Shown: in pieces, positions 12,285 to 24,720 of the stretch | How positions within the stretch are numbered: position 1 is the first letter of the stretch | Layout: each line of letters begins with the position of its first letter | Assembly (NCBI GenBank): GCA_015680685.1 | Contig: MNCI01034664.1 | Location: 955,642-1,017,641, forward strand | Reading direction: 5' to 3' | DNA length: 62,000 bases | DNA from: Gnetum montanum | Taxonomy: Eukaryota; Streptophyta; Gnetopsida; Gnetales; Gnetaceae | Notes under the pieces: model-generated | What the model was told of the DNA's origin: nothing | Seen by the model: only the letters and a program-made list of their open reading frames with translations | Databases searched by the model: none | Translations under genes and position numbers: made by a program

Positions 12285-15147
12285 TATCACAACCCGAAAT
12301 TAACCATAAATATAATTATGAAATCACTTAAGGAACATGCATTAATTACTTAGAAAAGCGTATGACTCTTATGAAAAACTTAATCTCCAAAATAAATCAT
12401 TTGAGAAACTTTAATATACCAAGTATGAAATGTTATAACTGAATAAGAATACTTGAATAAACCATAAAGAAAGATTTACAATATCCATGAAATGATTCAT
12501 CGATATCTCACATAAATATTCTTTAAGTATAAGGTTACATGAAAAAAAAAAGATATTCACATGTATCATTTTACAAATCCATAGCATGGATCCAAAAGTA
12601 CACAATGGTTGAATTCTTCATCTACAATGAATCTCTTAATCACTAATGCTCTCATTATGCACTCCAATCTAACATTTGCACTATCACTTAGAACCTCCAA
12701 CCCAACCTCCTGACTATAAGCTACATAAAACACATGCAAGAAGGATTAGAAAACCTTCAATGTAGAGGAAACCACCTTGGTATCACCCAAAATAAGCTAG
12801 AAGATGAGGCCCACACTGCAAAGCACACTATTAGAGCAATAACAATTGGCTTAACCATTAACATTAGTATTAATGCATTAGCTACCACTAACCCATGATT
12901 TGCATTACTAGTAATATTTCATGAGTTACCACATCAAATGTTAGAACAACTATAGGGTTAGTACTAACATTACCTAGCCATCAAGGACTATTTAGTGTAA
13001 TACCTCACCCATTGTGGTCAATCCTCATGTATCACATATATACAATTGTTGGGTTGGCAACCCTTATGAATGTTCATTGCCAACTGTTAAATTACATTAT
13101 ATCTAGTATCATCCCAATAGCTATTCTAAGTCCTTAGTTCCTTATTATTATCTAATGTAGGTTTCATGCTATTAGATTAATAAAATCCTCTAAATTAACT
13201 TTACCATAACAAGAATAGCTAGACAACATACCACTACATTGATAAAATCCTTTAAATTAATTTCATGGTAAGACGTACATATTTCACATTCGTAGCCATA
13301 TTTACAAATCATGTTAGCTAATGAAAGCCTAAAATTAGATTTTCAAAACTATATATGCATCCATACATGCACAAAATATCAACTAGCCATTATCATCAAA
13401 TTCCACCATTCATGTTAAATGTTATGTGCATCTTGCCAATCTAGAAAATGCATTAAAAATTTGTTGTGATTTTCATTGCAAACCCTAGATCCATTGCAAC
13501 TTTGGCCAGTATGAAAGAGAAGGGTTACCACACTAGCACCATCATAAGAAGATTATGCAGGTAAAAAAAGAAGGCAAAATGCAAAGTTATAAAATTGTGA
13601 AGATGAAAAAATAACAAGATAAAACATAAAAAAGTCGAGGTTAGATCAACAATGAAAACTAAGAATAGAATTTACAAGAAAAGTATATTCAAAAGAAAAG
13701 TTGCTTATAGCATCATGGAAAAATAATATCTTCTCTACCTTAAATGATTAGTAAAGCTTCATTTATCAATAGTAGGTTCAAATCTAGATATCACCAAGAG
13801 GTTCACTACATTTAATCATGAATAAGAGCAATAAAAGAGAGATGCACAATTAATGCCAAGAGAGCTAGTGTTACTAAATATTTATATGCATAAGGGGTAG
13901 GGTTTGGAAAATTCTAAGAATAATAATTTAATAATCTAATTTCTAAGATCAGGTCACATGTTTCCACAAAAGAGTTCAAATGGCCAACTAATGGGATTAA
14001 GTCACCAAGAAATATTAGATATAGCTCACATCACCCAAGAATGGGTTTATAATGCCCAAGATAAAATAAGAGAATAATTGGAATAACCCCAATCAAATAT
14101 TTAACATCCATTGTTTACCATATTCTTACTTTGTTATAGAAACATTAGGAAAAATAGAATATAACATAAATATAAAAATAGATAAATAAAATACTCACAA
14201 TATACCACCACCATCCTTCCAATTTTTCCTTCACAAGAGACATAAGTTACTATAAATATCGATATCGATTCGCCAAGATGATTTTAAAGAAGATGATGTT
14301 AACCAAGCCTGACTACTAGACGAGGTAACAAGATAACTAAAAATGGAATTACTCATCCCTCCTTTGTTTCTCTACCACTTACCCAATTTAGTTTTACCCT
14401 CTAGATCAAGAATGCATATCTAACATAAGGCCTCCTTAGAGGCACCTACCACAATATACAGATTATGGATTGGGTTCTTGCCTTTTTATGTGCACAACAG
14501 GAATACAAAAACCTATGGAAATACGAAACGTAGCAGGAATATGAAAACCTATTTGGCTCTTTGGTTCACATTTTTTGTCCATTACATGAGATCTTACATG
14601 GTGCGTGACGTGGAGGGCAACAAAAGACACTCCCCCCTCCCCCCATCATGCTGGATGTGTTGGCCTCTCAACCAAAATTAGTAAATAATAAGGAATAATA
14701 AGAAAAAAATACAAAATAATAATATTTCCAAATATATAATAAGAGTAATGTATAAGGTTCAAACATTAAAAATCATATCATCAAGACATAATAAAACATG
14801 TATACTTATCAAGAGATTGAAGGGTTAAGCCTTACCAATACATAAGGGGTTGTTCAAAGATAATAAACACATATTTACAAGCAAATATATCATGATATTA
14901 CAATCATAAATAAAAAAAACTATATCAAATATACATATAAATAAGGGGTTAATGGTTCAAATCTCAAGAAGCACAACCTTGAGAATAAGCATAATAAAGA
15001 TGTTAGAATATACTACCATTGTCACTAGCCATAACACAATGTAATATTAGACAATATTACATTAAGATACAACCTTATGCTCAAGAACTAGGCATAAGAA
15101 ATATATAATAATCTAAGATCTTAGGTTCAAAATACTAAGATGTTACA
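12285..15147 (+). mobile_element. 2.9-kb non-coding LTR-type insertion with 5-bp duplication CTTCC
   Basis: The block starts TATCACAACCCGAAAT and ends GATGTTACA, flanked on both sides by CTTCC (12280-12284 and 15148-15152). TGTCACAACCC-like starts with TTACA ends are common in plant gypsy LTRs; the first TG has become TA. Removing the block restores collinearity of E gag with element B. I find no internal second copy of the ends and no coding motif, so it is either one long solo LTR or a LARD-like element. A short C-rich patch lies near 14630-14645. Confidence 0.65.
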
Positions 15148-15152
15148 CTTCC

Positions 15153-16092
15153 TATATTTTTCTTTTTCTTCTTCTTCTTCTACTTTTATTAGTTTCTACT
15201 ATATTTTTAACTCTACTATCTTGAAAGTCGATACAAATTTTTCATCCACATGACCTACATTTTATCAAACTTGGACTTGATCTCTAAAACATATTTCTGA
15301 ATTCGCATGATATTTTTAAATAACTTCTTCCAATGAATCTTCTTCTTCCTAAAAATCATAAACACATACATCCTTCTTATGAAGGGATGAGTCCCTATTA
15401 TATTCCTCTACACATTCTTTCTTTTTAAGCTCTCCATCTTCCTTAGCCATCTAATCAATTAGTCTCTAGATTTGATGGCCTTCCAAATTTGAAAGTTTTC
15501 CTTGGACATAAGCTCCAATAGTTTCACATGTCATGTTTCAAAGACCATCTATGATGTGCTTTAGTTGCTCCCCATGAGAAAAGTCACAGCCTAGGCACAT
15601 GTGATGTAACAAAAAGTACCTATTAAAGGCTGCATTAAGGAATTCATGATTTCCTTATTTCTATCCTTGAATCTACCTTCTCAAGTTAGATCCTTGTGAG
15701 CTAAGTCTCATACTTATTGTTGAAGAGTTCTAGCATTGTACTCCATTGACGAATGGAGTCCAGTTCTAATGATATGTACCAATTGTTTGCATTTTTAATG
15801 AGTTCCTTAAGAATAACTTTAGCTTTTGTCATACATTCTTAATGTTCTATAAGGCATAAGCATCATAGAAGGCCTACATATGGTTCTTTAGATCAACACT
15901 ATAGTCTTTCTCAAATCTAGAAATGTTTCTCATGTCTAGCCACCTGATGCATCTCTTCTTGTGATCTCTAGTTTGGATTCACATAGCCTCCCTAATGTTA
16001 ATCATGCTCCTTGTTATCAGTAAAGAAGCATCATAATCTTCTAGTTCATTATACTATTTGTCACATTCATTACCCCTTCTATGTTCCCTTCT
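15153..16092 (-). pseudogene. Element E gag remnant
   Basis: The + strand at 15540-15860 (ctaggcacatgtgatgtaac, gacgaatggagtccagttct) parallels B at 46310-46580, the Retrotrans_gag domain region. Order and orientation agree with a minus-strand gag. Frames are broken. Confidence 0.65.
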
Positions 16093-16867
16093 TTAACATC
16101 CCCTAACCTAGGAAGACATATTAGGATATTATGTAAGGACAAGAATGAATAAAACCTCAAGGAAACAAACCTACATGGCTAATCAAAACTAGTGATGACT
16201 TAATATCACAAAACCTCTATATCAATATGATAATTATGAATTTAAGCATAACCATAAGCATAAAATTATGATTAATATTATATTGTAAACATGGTTGGAA
16301 ATATAAATCATCATTTATAATAGTGCACAAGCAGCTCAAAGTCTCTACTCTAACATGAATCTTGCAATTTAATAGTCATAATCTAATGTAATCTATCTCA
16401 AAAGCATCAATAATAAATAATAATGAAGTTCATTAGCACATCTTATGGTTGTGCAGATAACTATAACATGAAACATATTTTAATGTCTCATCATAAAGAA
16501 AACTTATAACATAAAGAGAAATCATGGAACTTCATGTTCAAGTCATCTACATAACATCATCAAGTTGAGTTATACCAACATTACCTATAAGAAAAGATAT
16601 GTTAATCTAATTTGACTAATTAAGGATAAGCCATAGAAAATCCCTAATTAATCTAAAGTTAAGCATTATGAGGCTAAATTATAACATACAAGGAATATCA
16701 TCCTACAAAACATGTTAGCCTCTACATCCAAGTAATTCAATCATCATCATCATACATGTAATCAAGTATTGCTAGCTCAAGCCAAAAATGATATCCTCTT
16801 GTTCCATTACCATCAAGCTCTAAGATGCACACAACAAAATGTAAGCATTAATTATAGCCATCTCATC
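16093..16867 (+). mobile_element. Insertion F, left part
   Basis: E gag homology stops at about 16092, where TTAACATCCCCTAACC begins, resembling a plant LTR start (TGTAACATCCC). The sequence is AT-rich and non-coding. It is interrupted after 16872 by element C and should continue at 30794. F's far end is not resolved; see the part at 30794-32690. Confidence 0.4.
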
Positions 16868-16872
16868 ACATT

Positions 16873-17760
16873 TGATGAGTCACATTTTCTTAGGTCCCAT
16901 TGATGAGGCCTCATCGATGCGGCCCCATCAATATGACCTTGTCAACATGGGATTTGATGCATTGACGTGGCCTTGTTGACATAGTGTCTATTTTTTCCTA
17001 TAAATACCCACTCACGCACTATGTTTATGACATCTTTTATCATAGTTGTAGTGGAGCTCTTGCAATTTTGTCATTTGAAAGTTAGAATATTTTTCTAAGT
17101 GCCTGCAAATAGGAGTCAAAGAGTATATAGATCTTTATTTGAGCACTATTGTACTTGAGCACAATAGTGTGTGTGGCAATAAAGATGAGCTTTCTGATAA
17201 ACCTTGCAACAATTTGAAATGGATTAATAGTTTATTTATGCATTTAATGTTTTGTGTAATTTCCTTCATTGCTTTAAGTAATTAAGCTAATTTAAGCTAG
17301 ATTAAATAGTGATTAATTAGGCATATAAATATGACCACTATAAGCATATGATTGGTAGTTGGTAATCCTAGTAACACTTAATGGTTGGTAACCCAGTAGC
17401 ATTAAACGTGTTCAGGATGTGTATGGCAAGTGGGAATGGATGCTTATGTTAGGATTAGTTAGGTGTAGCTAGTTAGATTAAATTAGCAATTTAACTATTT
17501 TATTTTATTTATTATTCTTTATCCTTAGGCGACTTAAAACACAAAACATAAAAATGATAAAAATCATATGCCTTAGTTGCATTTAACCATACTTTTGCAT
17601 TTCACAAGTGTAATTGGGAAGATAACAATTACAATAGTTAACTTCACTTCCTAGACACCAGTGTACTTAGAAGGCTATAAGTCCATAAAATTTGATTAGA
17701 TTGCACATGAATGCTTAGTGATTTGTATGGTTGAGCATAGGGTCTACTCATTTCTCATCA
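16873..17760 (+). repeat. 5' LTR of element C
   Basis: The LTR is 888 bp. Its U3 has a perfect 14-bp palindrome, GATGAGGCCTCATC (16902-16915), within an array of CATCRA/GGCC words. A TATA box, TATAAATA, lies at 16999-17006. The partner LTR at 29902-30788 is similar with scattered mostly transition differences, so the insertion is moderately old. Confidence 0.9.
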
Positions 17761-17761
17761 T

Positions 17762-17780
17762 TAGTGTCATTACTAGGGAC
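17762..17780 (+). promoter_or_regulatory. Primer-binding site of element C, tRNA-Asp type
   Basis: The sequence tagtgtcattactagggac directly follows the LTR. It fits the Athila-type site TGGCGCCGTTGCCGGGG, complementary to the 3' end of plant tRNA-Asp, after C-to-T and G-to-A changes at CpG and CNG sites. Elements B (47804-47822) and E (39402-39423) show the same site less decayed. Confidence 0.7.
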
Positions 17781-17920
17781 TTGTAGTTTGATACATGCAC
17801 TATCTAAGATTTAGTGAATATTATTTAAGATCTTTGGAACAAACCTTAAGGTCACAATCATTTGAAAAATTAATAATTACAATTATAATTTAAACACTCT
17901 AATTTTTTCTCTAATCCAAA

Positions 17921-20200
17921 ATGTCTTCTTCTCATAGGCATGATGATTCAAAACTACCAGTTCCCCAGGAATTCAAGGTGGTATATACTCATTCATATGA
18001 GTTTATACCTTATTTCGCCTTCATCTTGCATCAAGATGAGTAGCTACAGTGGATAGATATGGAGGGTAACGTTGTGTTGCCTCTCAACCAATCTATTATT
18101 GAGATGTTGCTCCAAACTCTTTAGAGGTTGGACATCCAGGATCTCCATGATGAATACGTTGTGTAGGATCATGGCTATCGGGACTACCATCCCATAGAAA
18201 CACAACACAAGTGAGATTGACACCAGGAGAAGCACCATGAAGTTATGAAGGGGAAATGGTTTACCAACCCCTTGTTCCTCCTGAACCAAAATGACAATGA
18301 AGATCCTCCCTTTGGGGGTTCTCAACATGAATATTCTCTATCGCTTAACATTGGTGATGGAGGCTTAAACCTAAATTTGTAATCCACTATTAATAATCCA
18401 GGTTTAGGAAAACGTGGGAGTCAAGGTAGGAGCTTGCACAAGCATTGTGACGAAAAAAAAACCTAATGATCATGGTCATGACAAGTAGAGAGGAGGTGGC
18501 AAACAACATGATGGTGGCAATCCTCCTTCCTCTTTGTCCTCTTCATTTGCATCTTCTTATTTCTCCTTTGAATCTGATCAAAACCACAGGGGATGAGATT
18601 GTGATGGAGGTGAATGGAGGAACAATGATCGTAGGCCCCATCATGATCAAAGGGATAGCAAGGGACATCATAGGAATCATCAAAATCATGACGATGATGA
18701 GCCCTTACTACCAACTCAAATTATCCTGAACATCACAAAGGTAGTAAAATATGAAAGATAACATAATCAAGCGATTAGATATGAACAATATCCCTAAATT
18801 TGAGGGGGGATATAACTCAGATCCACAAACCCATCTTTAGGCATTTCATGATGCTTGTGCCTTGCAAAACATAGAAAAGGACTAGTAGAACCTTAAGTTG
18901 TTCCCTAGGACATTCATAAAAGAATAAAAAGTTGATACTACTCCTTGGAGCCGAAATCAATTCGCAAATGGAGTACGATGCTCGAGTTGTTCAATGATAA
19001 ATATCAAACATACTTCAAAGTGTCTAATTTGAGAAAGAAAATCCAAGGTTGGTGACAATGAACACATGAATCCTTGGATGTAGCTATGGACAAGTATTAT
19101 TCTCTTTTGCACAGATGTCTTAGCCATGGTTATTCTCAATGGGAGCAGATTTGCCATATCATAGATGGGCTCCAATCCAAAATGAGGAGAACTCTTGGGA
19201 TCTATACCCAAGGGAGACTATCAGAACTAAGATTCCATTAGGTTAAAAGGCTGATTAGGCAAGTTGCAAAAGAAGAAGGTGAGTTAAAAAAACAAAAACA
19301 AATGTTGAGAAGTATAACTAGGATCCTTTCATCAAAAAAAGGAAGGTCCAATTCTGTGATAGTGAGGGGAAAGCACCACTTGATAAGGTGTTATAGCAAA
19401 AAACCTTGCCAATTCAAAAGTTTGTGTCTAAAATTTTAGCTAAGGTTGGCAAAATGTGAAAATATTTAGATAAAAAATTTTAGATTGCTCTAAAAATTAT
19501 GAAAAAATCTAAAAAAAAAGATAGTAATTGAGATCGTAGGAGAACAAAAGAAGTTGAACATGCCTACCAAAGGGGTAAGGGCAAGGTTGCAGTAGTAGAA
19601 GAGGTTGTGAAGTTAGAATCAACTAATGATGGTGGATGTGACATCTGCCAATATGAATATCCGAAGGAATGTTGGCTTGTTGTGTCACACTTATAGGAAT
19701 TTTGGGTGTATGCTCTAAATCCTAGACTAGTACAAAGTCAAGCACCCAAAAGATTACCTTATCTTCAAGGAAACCCAAGGTAATTCCACCAATAACAACA
19801 AGCTTATTATCCAAGTGGAGCCCCACCACAACCATATGAACCATATCAACAGTGGAAACATCCACAGTCATGGGAAATGCCACCACCAAGGTAGCAGTAC
19901 CCTTACAGGCAACTAAATCTGTATGGATACTATGTTCAACAACCAATGTCTCTGCGTGACTAGAAGAGTCATGCATCTTTTCAAAATTACTACTACCCTC
20001 TAGAGTATTACAAAACTTATTTCCCATCTCCTAGAGGAAATCCCCATATCCCTATCATCCTTCTCATCCTTCAGCACATGCTCCTCCATCCTCAACCCAA
20101 TTACCACTTGCTCCATCCATGCAAGGTGAAATTCCTACATAGCCATAATAGCATAATGCTACCAAGGCCATTAACTTACAACCAGCTCCTCAGTTGAGTG
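17921..20200 (+). pseudogene. gag of element C
   Basis: It starts MSSSHRHDD at 17921 (B starts MSSSSH). The Retrotrans_gag core at about 18755-19270 has NIPKFEGGYNSDP and LKLFPRTFIKE. A zinc knuckle at about 19636-19670 reads CDICQYEYPKEC, where the expected His is Tyr. A Pro/Gln-rich stretch (about 19730-20160) links to protease. Stops, mostly TAG, and frameshifts occur throughout. Gag would form the virus-like particle in the cytoplasm. Confidence 0.8.
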
Positions 20201-20340
20201 GTTCAAAATCCAAATCCTGTAAAAGACCATTCTTCTTAACCAATAGCCTTACTAAACCCTCATCCACTTATGCAATTAGTCACCCTATATCTCCTTCATC
20301 CTCTACATCCATTTCTTTTGAGAGCCACTCAAACCAAACA

Positions 20341-20790
20341 CCTTCCAAGATCCATACAATCATGTCAACCTATGTTGCATCTAATTAGATCAAGGCTATC
20401 AACATTCCTAAGCAAAGACCTAATCCTAGAAGTCCTCTCATCTATTTGTAGATTAGTAAGAATGAGTCATGCAAGGCTCTTCTTGACTTAGGTTTTAGAG
20501 TTAATTTGATTTCCCATGAAATGTACAACACTTGGAACCTAACTCCTCTTAAGAAAAGCAACATTTGTTTAGAATTGATAAACTAGTGGAGGACATTATG
20601 ACTACTATCTATGGGTGGTCATATCCTATCAATTTCCTAGTAATCAAAGTTAACAATTGCAAGGAAAAATTTCCAATCATTTTAGGAAGAACTTGGTTAA
20701 GCAGAATTGATACATGAATGGGCATTAGAGATCTTTCCTTGGAGATTTCCAAGGAAAATGCATTTGGAAATATTGAGAAGAAGTGAGTTC
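20341..20790 (+). pseudogene. Protease remnant of element C
   Basis: The retropepsin segment reads CKALLDLGFRVNLIS at about 20470-20515. The intact form in element B is CKALLDSGSGVNLIS, so the catalytic D-S-G triad is damaged here (S to L). A homolog of B's GWSYSVDFLV follows at about 20615. Several stops break the frame. Confidence 0.75.
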
Positions 20791-21299
20791 CATGCATCAC
20801 GTATAGTGATTCAAGATGCAACTATGTGTAGAAACTTTGGTCTATTAAATGCACATCAATCAAAGCATGCAAACAATATGCAAATGAATCCAAAATCCAA
20901 AAGTTCCTATACACAAAAATCACAAAATAAGAGGACACCTAATGGATAACAACTGATTTTGAAAGTAACACACTTTGCATGGAACCTACTATGTTGAAGG
21001 CATGGATGAACTAAAGCAAGTTCATGGCCAACTCTATGATAATGAACCTAATGATACCAATTAGGAAAAGTTAGAAATCCTTGAAATTTTTAAACAAGAT
21101 CTCTTAGAGTTGGAAATTCTCCCTACTAGCATGAAATATGCATTTCTAAAAAATGATAAGTAGGTGATAATCAATGCTAACCTTGCTACTAAGCAAGAGA
21201 GAATGTTATTGAAGGTGGTTAACAAATGGCCAACATCATTTTCTTGGTCATATCTTGAACTCATAGGGATTAATCCTATGATATGCTAGCATTACATCT

Positions 21300-22086
21300 A
21301 TACCAATCCAGCCATGAAGCCAAAGAGGTAGCCACATCGGTAGCTGAACCCCAAATTGAAGCAAATCGTCAAAGAGAAAATTGAACAACTCCTCAAGGCA
21401 GGGTTCTTCTATCCAATTGCAAATAGTGAATGGGTTAGCCCACTTGTAATTGTGCCAAAGAAAGGTGAAAAATGGTGGATCTATATTGATTTAAGGTTTT
21501 TGAACATGATGACATTCAAAGATCATTTTCCATCATCATTTGTGAACTAGGCATTGGACACTATTTCTGTGCATTACTATTATAGCTTCATGGATGGCTA
21601 TAGTGGCTATAACCAAATTGGAATCATGCATGAAGATCAGGCCAAAACAACATTCATAAGTCCTTGGGGAACTTTTTCATATCATAAGATGACCTTTGTT
21701 CTATGCAATGCCCTTGCAACTTTCCAATACCTTGTCTAAAGTATTTTTCACCAGCAGATTGGTAGCGGGGTGGAAGTCTTCATGGATGACTTCTCCACAG
21801 CACTAGACCACCTTGAGCAAGTTCTTAAAAGGTGCATGGAGACCAATCTTCAACTCAATTGGCAAAAGAGCCATCTCATGATCTAAGAGAACATTTTGTT
21901 AGCTCACAAAATTTCTCAAGTAGGGATTAAGGTGGACCTTAAAAAGATTTAGGTCATCCACAAAATTACCTACCAATTAGAAACCATTAAAGATGTTTAG
22001 TCATCCCTTGGACACACTAGCTACTACTGCCAATTTGTCAAAAATTTCTCTAAGATCATGAAACCATTGGTTAAGCTCACAAAAAA
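21300..22086 (+). pseudogene. Reverse transcriptase remnant of element C
   Basis: Gypsy-type RT motifs in order: EWVSPLVIVPKKG (about 21425), FMDGYSGYNQIG (about 21590), FISPWGTFSYHKMTF (about 21655), VFMDDFS with the catalytic Asp pair (about 21775). Stops occur at several places. An A-run near 22081-22086 carries a +1 shift before the RNase H link. It matches the Athila/Tat branch in its FMDDFS form. This region is exactly what element B lacks. Confidence 0.85.
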
Positions 22087-22704
22087 GATGCTCCATTCAT
22101 ATGAACCAAGGAATGTGAAAAGGCATTCTAGCAACTTAAGGAGAAGCTTGTAGAGACTCCAATTCTATGAGCACCTAATTGGTTCCATCTATTTCACATT
22201 ATGAAAAATGGATTAAACTATGCCTTAGGAGCTATGCTTACATAGATGGATGATCAAAAACATTCATATTACATCCACTACATAAGCAACAGCATTGTGG
22301 GTGCACAGCTCAATTACACCACAACAAAGAAAGAGCTTATCATGGTGGTGTATCCTTTGGAGAAGTTTAGGCACTATGTGCTTGGATATAAGGTGTTTTT
22401 GCACATTGACCATAGTGTCATTCACTTCCTAATGAATAAATAAATGGTGAGACACCATGTCATACAATGGCTAGTGTTCTTGCAAGAGTTTGATCTCACA
22501 ATGATAGATCGAAAGGGGACTAAGAATGTGATTGCTTATCACTTGTCTTGGTTGCAATGGAACAACAAAGAGGATGAGAGCCCACTCTTTGATCAATTTC
22601 CTAATGAATTCCTTTTTATAGGTGCAATAAATGAACAAGTGCCCACTAAACCAAAATCGTATGATAGCATCCTCACTTATCTTCTTACTCAAAATATTCC
22701 ATAA
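22087..22704 (+). pseudogene. RNase H and connection remnant of element C
   Basis: The frame reads DAPF, then TKECEKAF, ETPIL, YALGAMLT, SIVGAQLNYTTTKKEL, KFRHYVLGYKVFLHIDHS and FDLTMIDRKGTKNV. These are the usual gypsy RNase H landmarks, and nearly every position has a counterpart in B. Stops are TAG or TGA at former Trp/Gln codons. The first Asp of the usual D-A-S motif is lost (KNGLNYAL against TDASSYAL in B). Confidence 0.8.
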
Positions 22705-23153
22705 GAGTTAGACCACCAGAAGAAGCAATAGTCTCTTCATCAGGTCAAACACTTCATGGAGATTAATAGATACCTTTACAAGGTGTGCATTGATGGCCTA
22801 GTTTGTTGGTGTGTTCCTGATGCTCACCAACCATGCATTCTCTAAGATGCTCATGAGGGTCCTTGTAGGTGCCACTATGCAGGGAGATGCATGGCCATTA
22901 AAATCCTAATGATAGGGTACTATTGGATGACAATCTTCAAGGATGCCCACCAATTCGTCCACGCTTGTGAACGTTATCAACAGGATGGTGGGATAATCGC
23001 TCAAATGAAAGGACCTCAATAGTGGATCTAATCACTAGAACCCTTTGACATCTAGGGCATAGACTTCATGGGTTCCATCACACCCATGTCAAATGAAAAG
23101 GTGTACATAATAGTCATTATTAACTATTATATTAAATGGGTAGAAGCAACAGC
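22705..23153 (+). pseudogene. Integrase of element C, first half
   Basis: The zinc-binding domain is recognisable at about 22844-22985 (DAHEGPCRCHYAGR...HACERYQ; the last Cys of the HHCC set is now Tyr). The catalytic core begins GIDFMGSITP at about 23055. It ends abruptly after KWVEATA, where solo LTR A2 is inserted. Several TAG stops. Confidence 0.8.
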
Positions 23154-23954
23154 TAATGGGATGCGATATCGCATAGGCCACGATATCGCGTACGCGATAT
23201 CGTAGTCCACCGCAATGTCTATAAATAAGAAGCGGCTCTCCCTTGTTATACATGATAGAGTTAAACAGTAGTAAAACTCTGGTAGTTTGATCCCTCCAGA
23301 GATAGATTATTTTCTAGTGTCTACCCACAGTGTGGTGAATGTAATTGTACGACATCCTTTATTGGAGTGTGATGTACTTGGACATGCACATGATCGACAA
23401 TAAAGATCAAGATTACTTCATCATTGCAGCATTCAATTTGTTTATTTATTTATTTAATTGTTATTTTCTACTTTCCTAATTAGTCTCTCTCACCCTTATC
23501 TCATGTTAAATCGTGGAATGAGTACGACTGGATTACGAGCATTTAAGTGTGACTACTTGGTAACCCAGTGGCATACCTAGGATCTACGCTTGGTAATCCC
23601 AGTGGTAGTCGTGCACGAAGTCCAAGATGTGTATGGATAATCAAGGAATAGATGCTCATCACACTTAGGCTAGATTAGATTCTCTTACCCTCTCTCTCTC
23701 TTAGATTAGTTAATTTAATATCACTTTCCACTACCTTCAGGAGTAGCGTTAGATTAGGAACGCATCATACACCTCACTCTAGACTAAACCATATGTGACA
23801 AATATAATACTAGTCTAGGTGGGAAGACAGTGAACTACGATGTAAGGACAACTATCTAGGTGCCACAACTAGTCCATCTGCGGAGTGCGACCGGATCGTG
23901 CGTGAAACGCTCGTATTCGTATGGTTGAGTGTAGGGGTACCTTGCCACTCATCA
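23154..23954 (+). repeat. Solo LTR A2 inside the integrase of element C
   Basis: This 801-bp copy of LTR family A (compare 3412-4247) runs from TAATGGGATG (TG decayed to TA) to CTCATCA. The flanks are ACAGC (23149-23153) and GTAGC (23955-23959), a 5-bp duplication with two transitions. Deleting the LTR and one flank rejoins integrase in frame as EATAIIN, against KAAAIID in element B. No internal region is left, so it arose by LTR-LTR recombination. It keeps the GATATC array (cores near 23165, 23182, 23196) and a TATA box. Confidence 0.9.
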
Positions 23955-24720
23955 GTAGCCATCATCAACTATACATCATCCACTACTACATAGTTTGTAC
24001 AAAAAAATGTTGTAAACAAGTCTAGAGTGCCACATGCATTGATTTCTAATAATGGTACTCACTTTATAGGTGCTACCTTCACAAGCTCATGTAATGCTTA
24101 GGGGTTGAACATAAATTAACAACACCCTAGAAACCCTAAGCCAATGGTCAAGTAAAGGTTGCAAATAGGAAGATCACAAAAATCTTGACGAGAACAATTA
24201 GCAAATATAGGAGAGACTAGAGCACAAAACTTAACGATGCCCAACGATGCCCTTAAGGCAAACTAATTGACATGGAAACTTCCTATAGGCTACTCTCCCT
24301 ATGAGCTAGGGTACAAAAAATTACCAACTCTACCAATTCAATCTAAGTTCCATACACTTTCAACAACTTGTGACCTTGAACTTGACCTAAGCCTAGCACA
24401 AAAAGAGAGATTGATAAACCTTAACATGCTAGATGAGAATCAATTAGTGCCCTTATCCTTGAATGAAGTGCACAAAGCATTTAGTAAACAATGCCATGAC
24501 CTTAGAATAAGGAAAGTAAAATTTCAACCTAGAGACAAGGTTCTCTACTAGAACACCACAAATCTACCTCAATGAACTAAGTTCTAAACATTGTGGGAAG
24601 GGCCTTACATCATTCATGAAACTTTTCCTTCTGGGATCATGTTAATTTACAAACCTGAGAGCCTAAATAAAAAGTAGCTAGTCAACACACAACAAGTCAA
24701 ACCTTTCCATGAGCCCATGT
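23955..24720 (+). pseudogene. Integrase of element C, second half
   Basis: It resumes AIINYTSSTT, then LISNNGTHFIGATF (second catalytic Asp changed to Asn), then a scrambled stretch. From about 24267 it reads TWKLPIGYSPYELGYKKLP, and then the C-terminal region FQPRDKVLY and GPYIIHETFPSG. The C-terminal part matches B closely. Dead by many stops. Confidence 0.8.

Noticed and set aside
18463-18729. Pair of opposite frames (His/Asp-rich and Met/Ile-rich) in element C
   Set aside because: Both are shadows of the repetitive gag region of C. The gag frame, with stops, explains the sequence.
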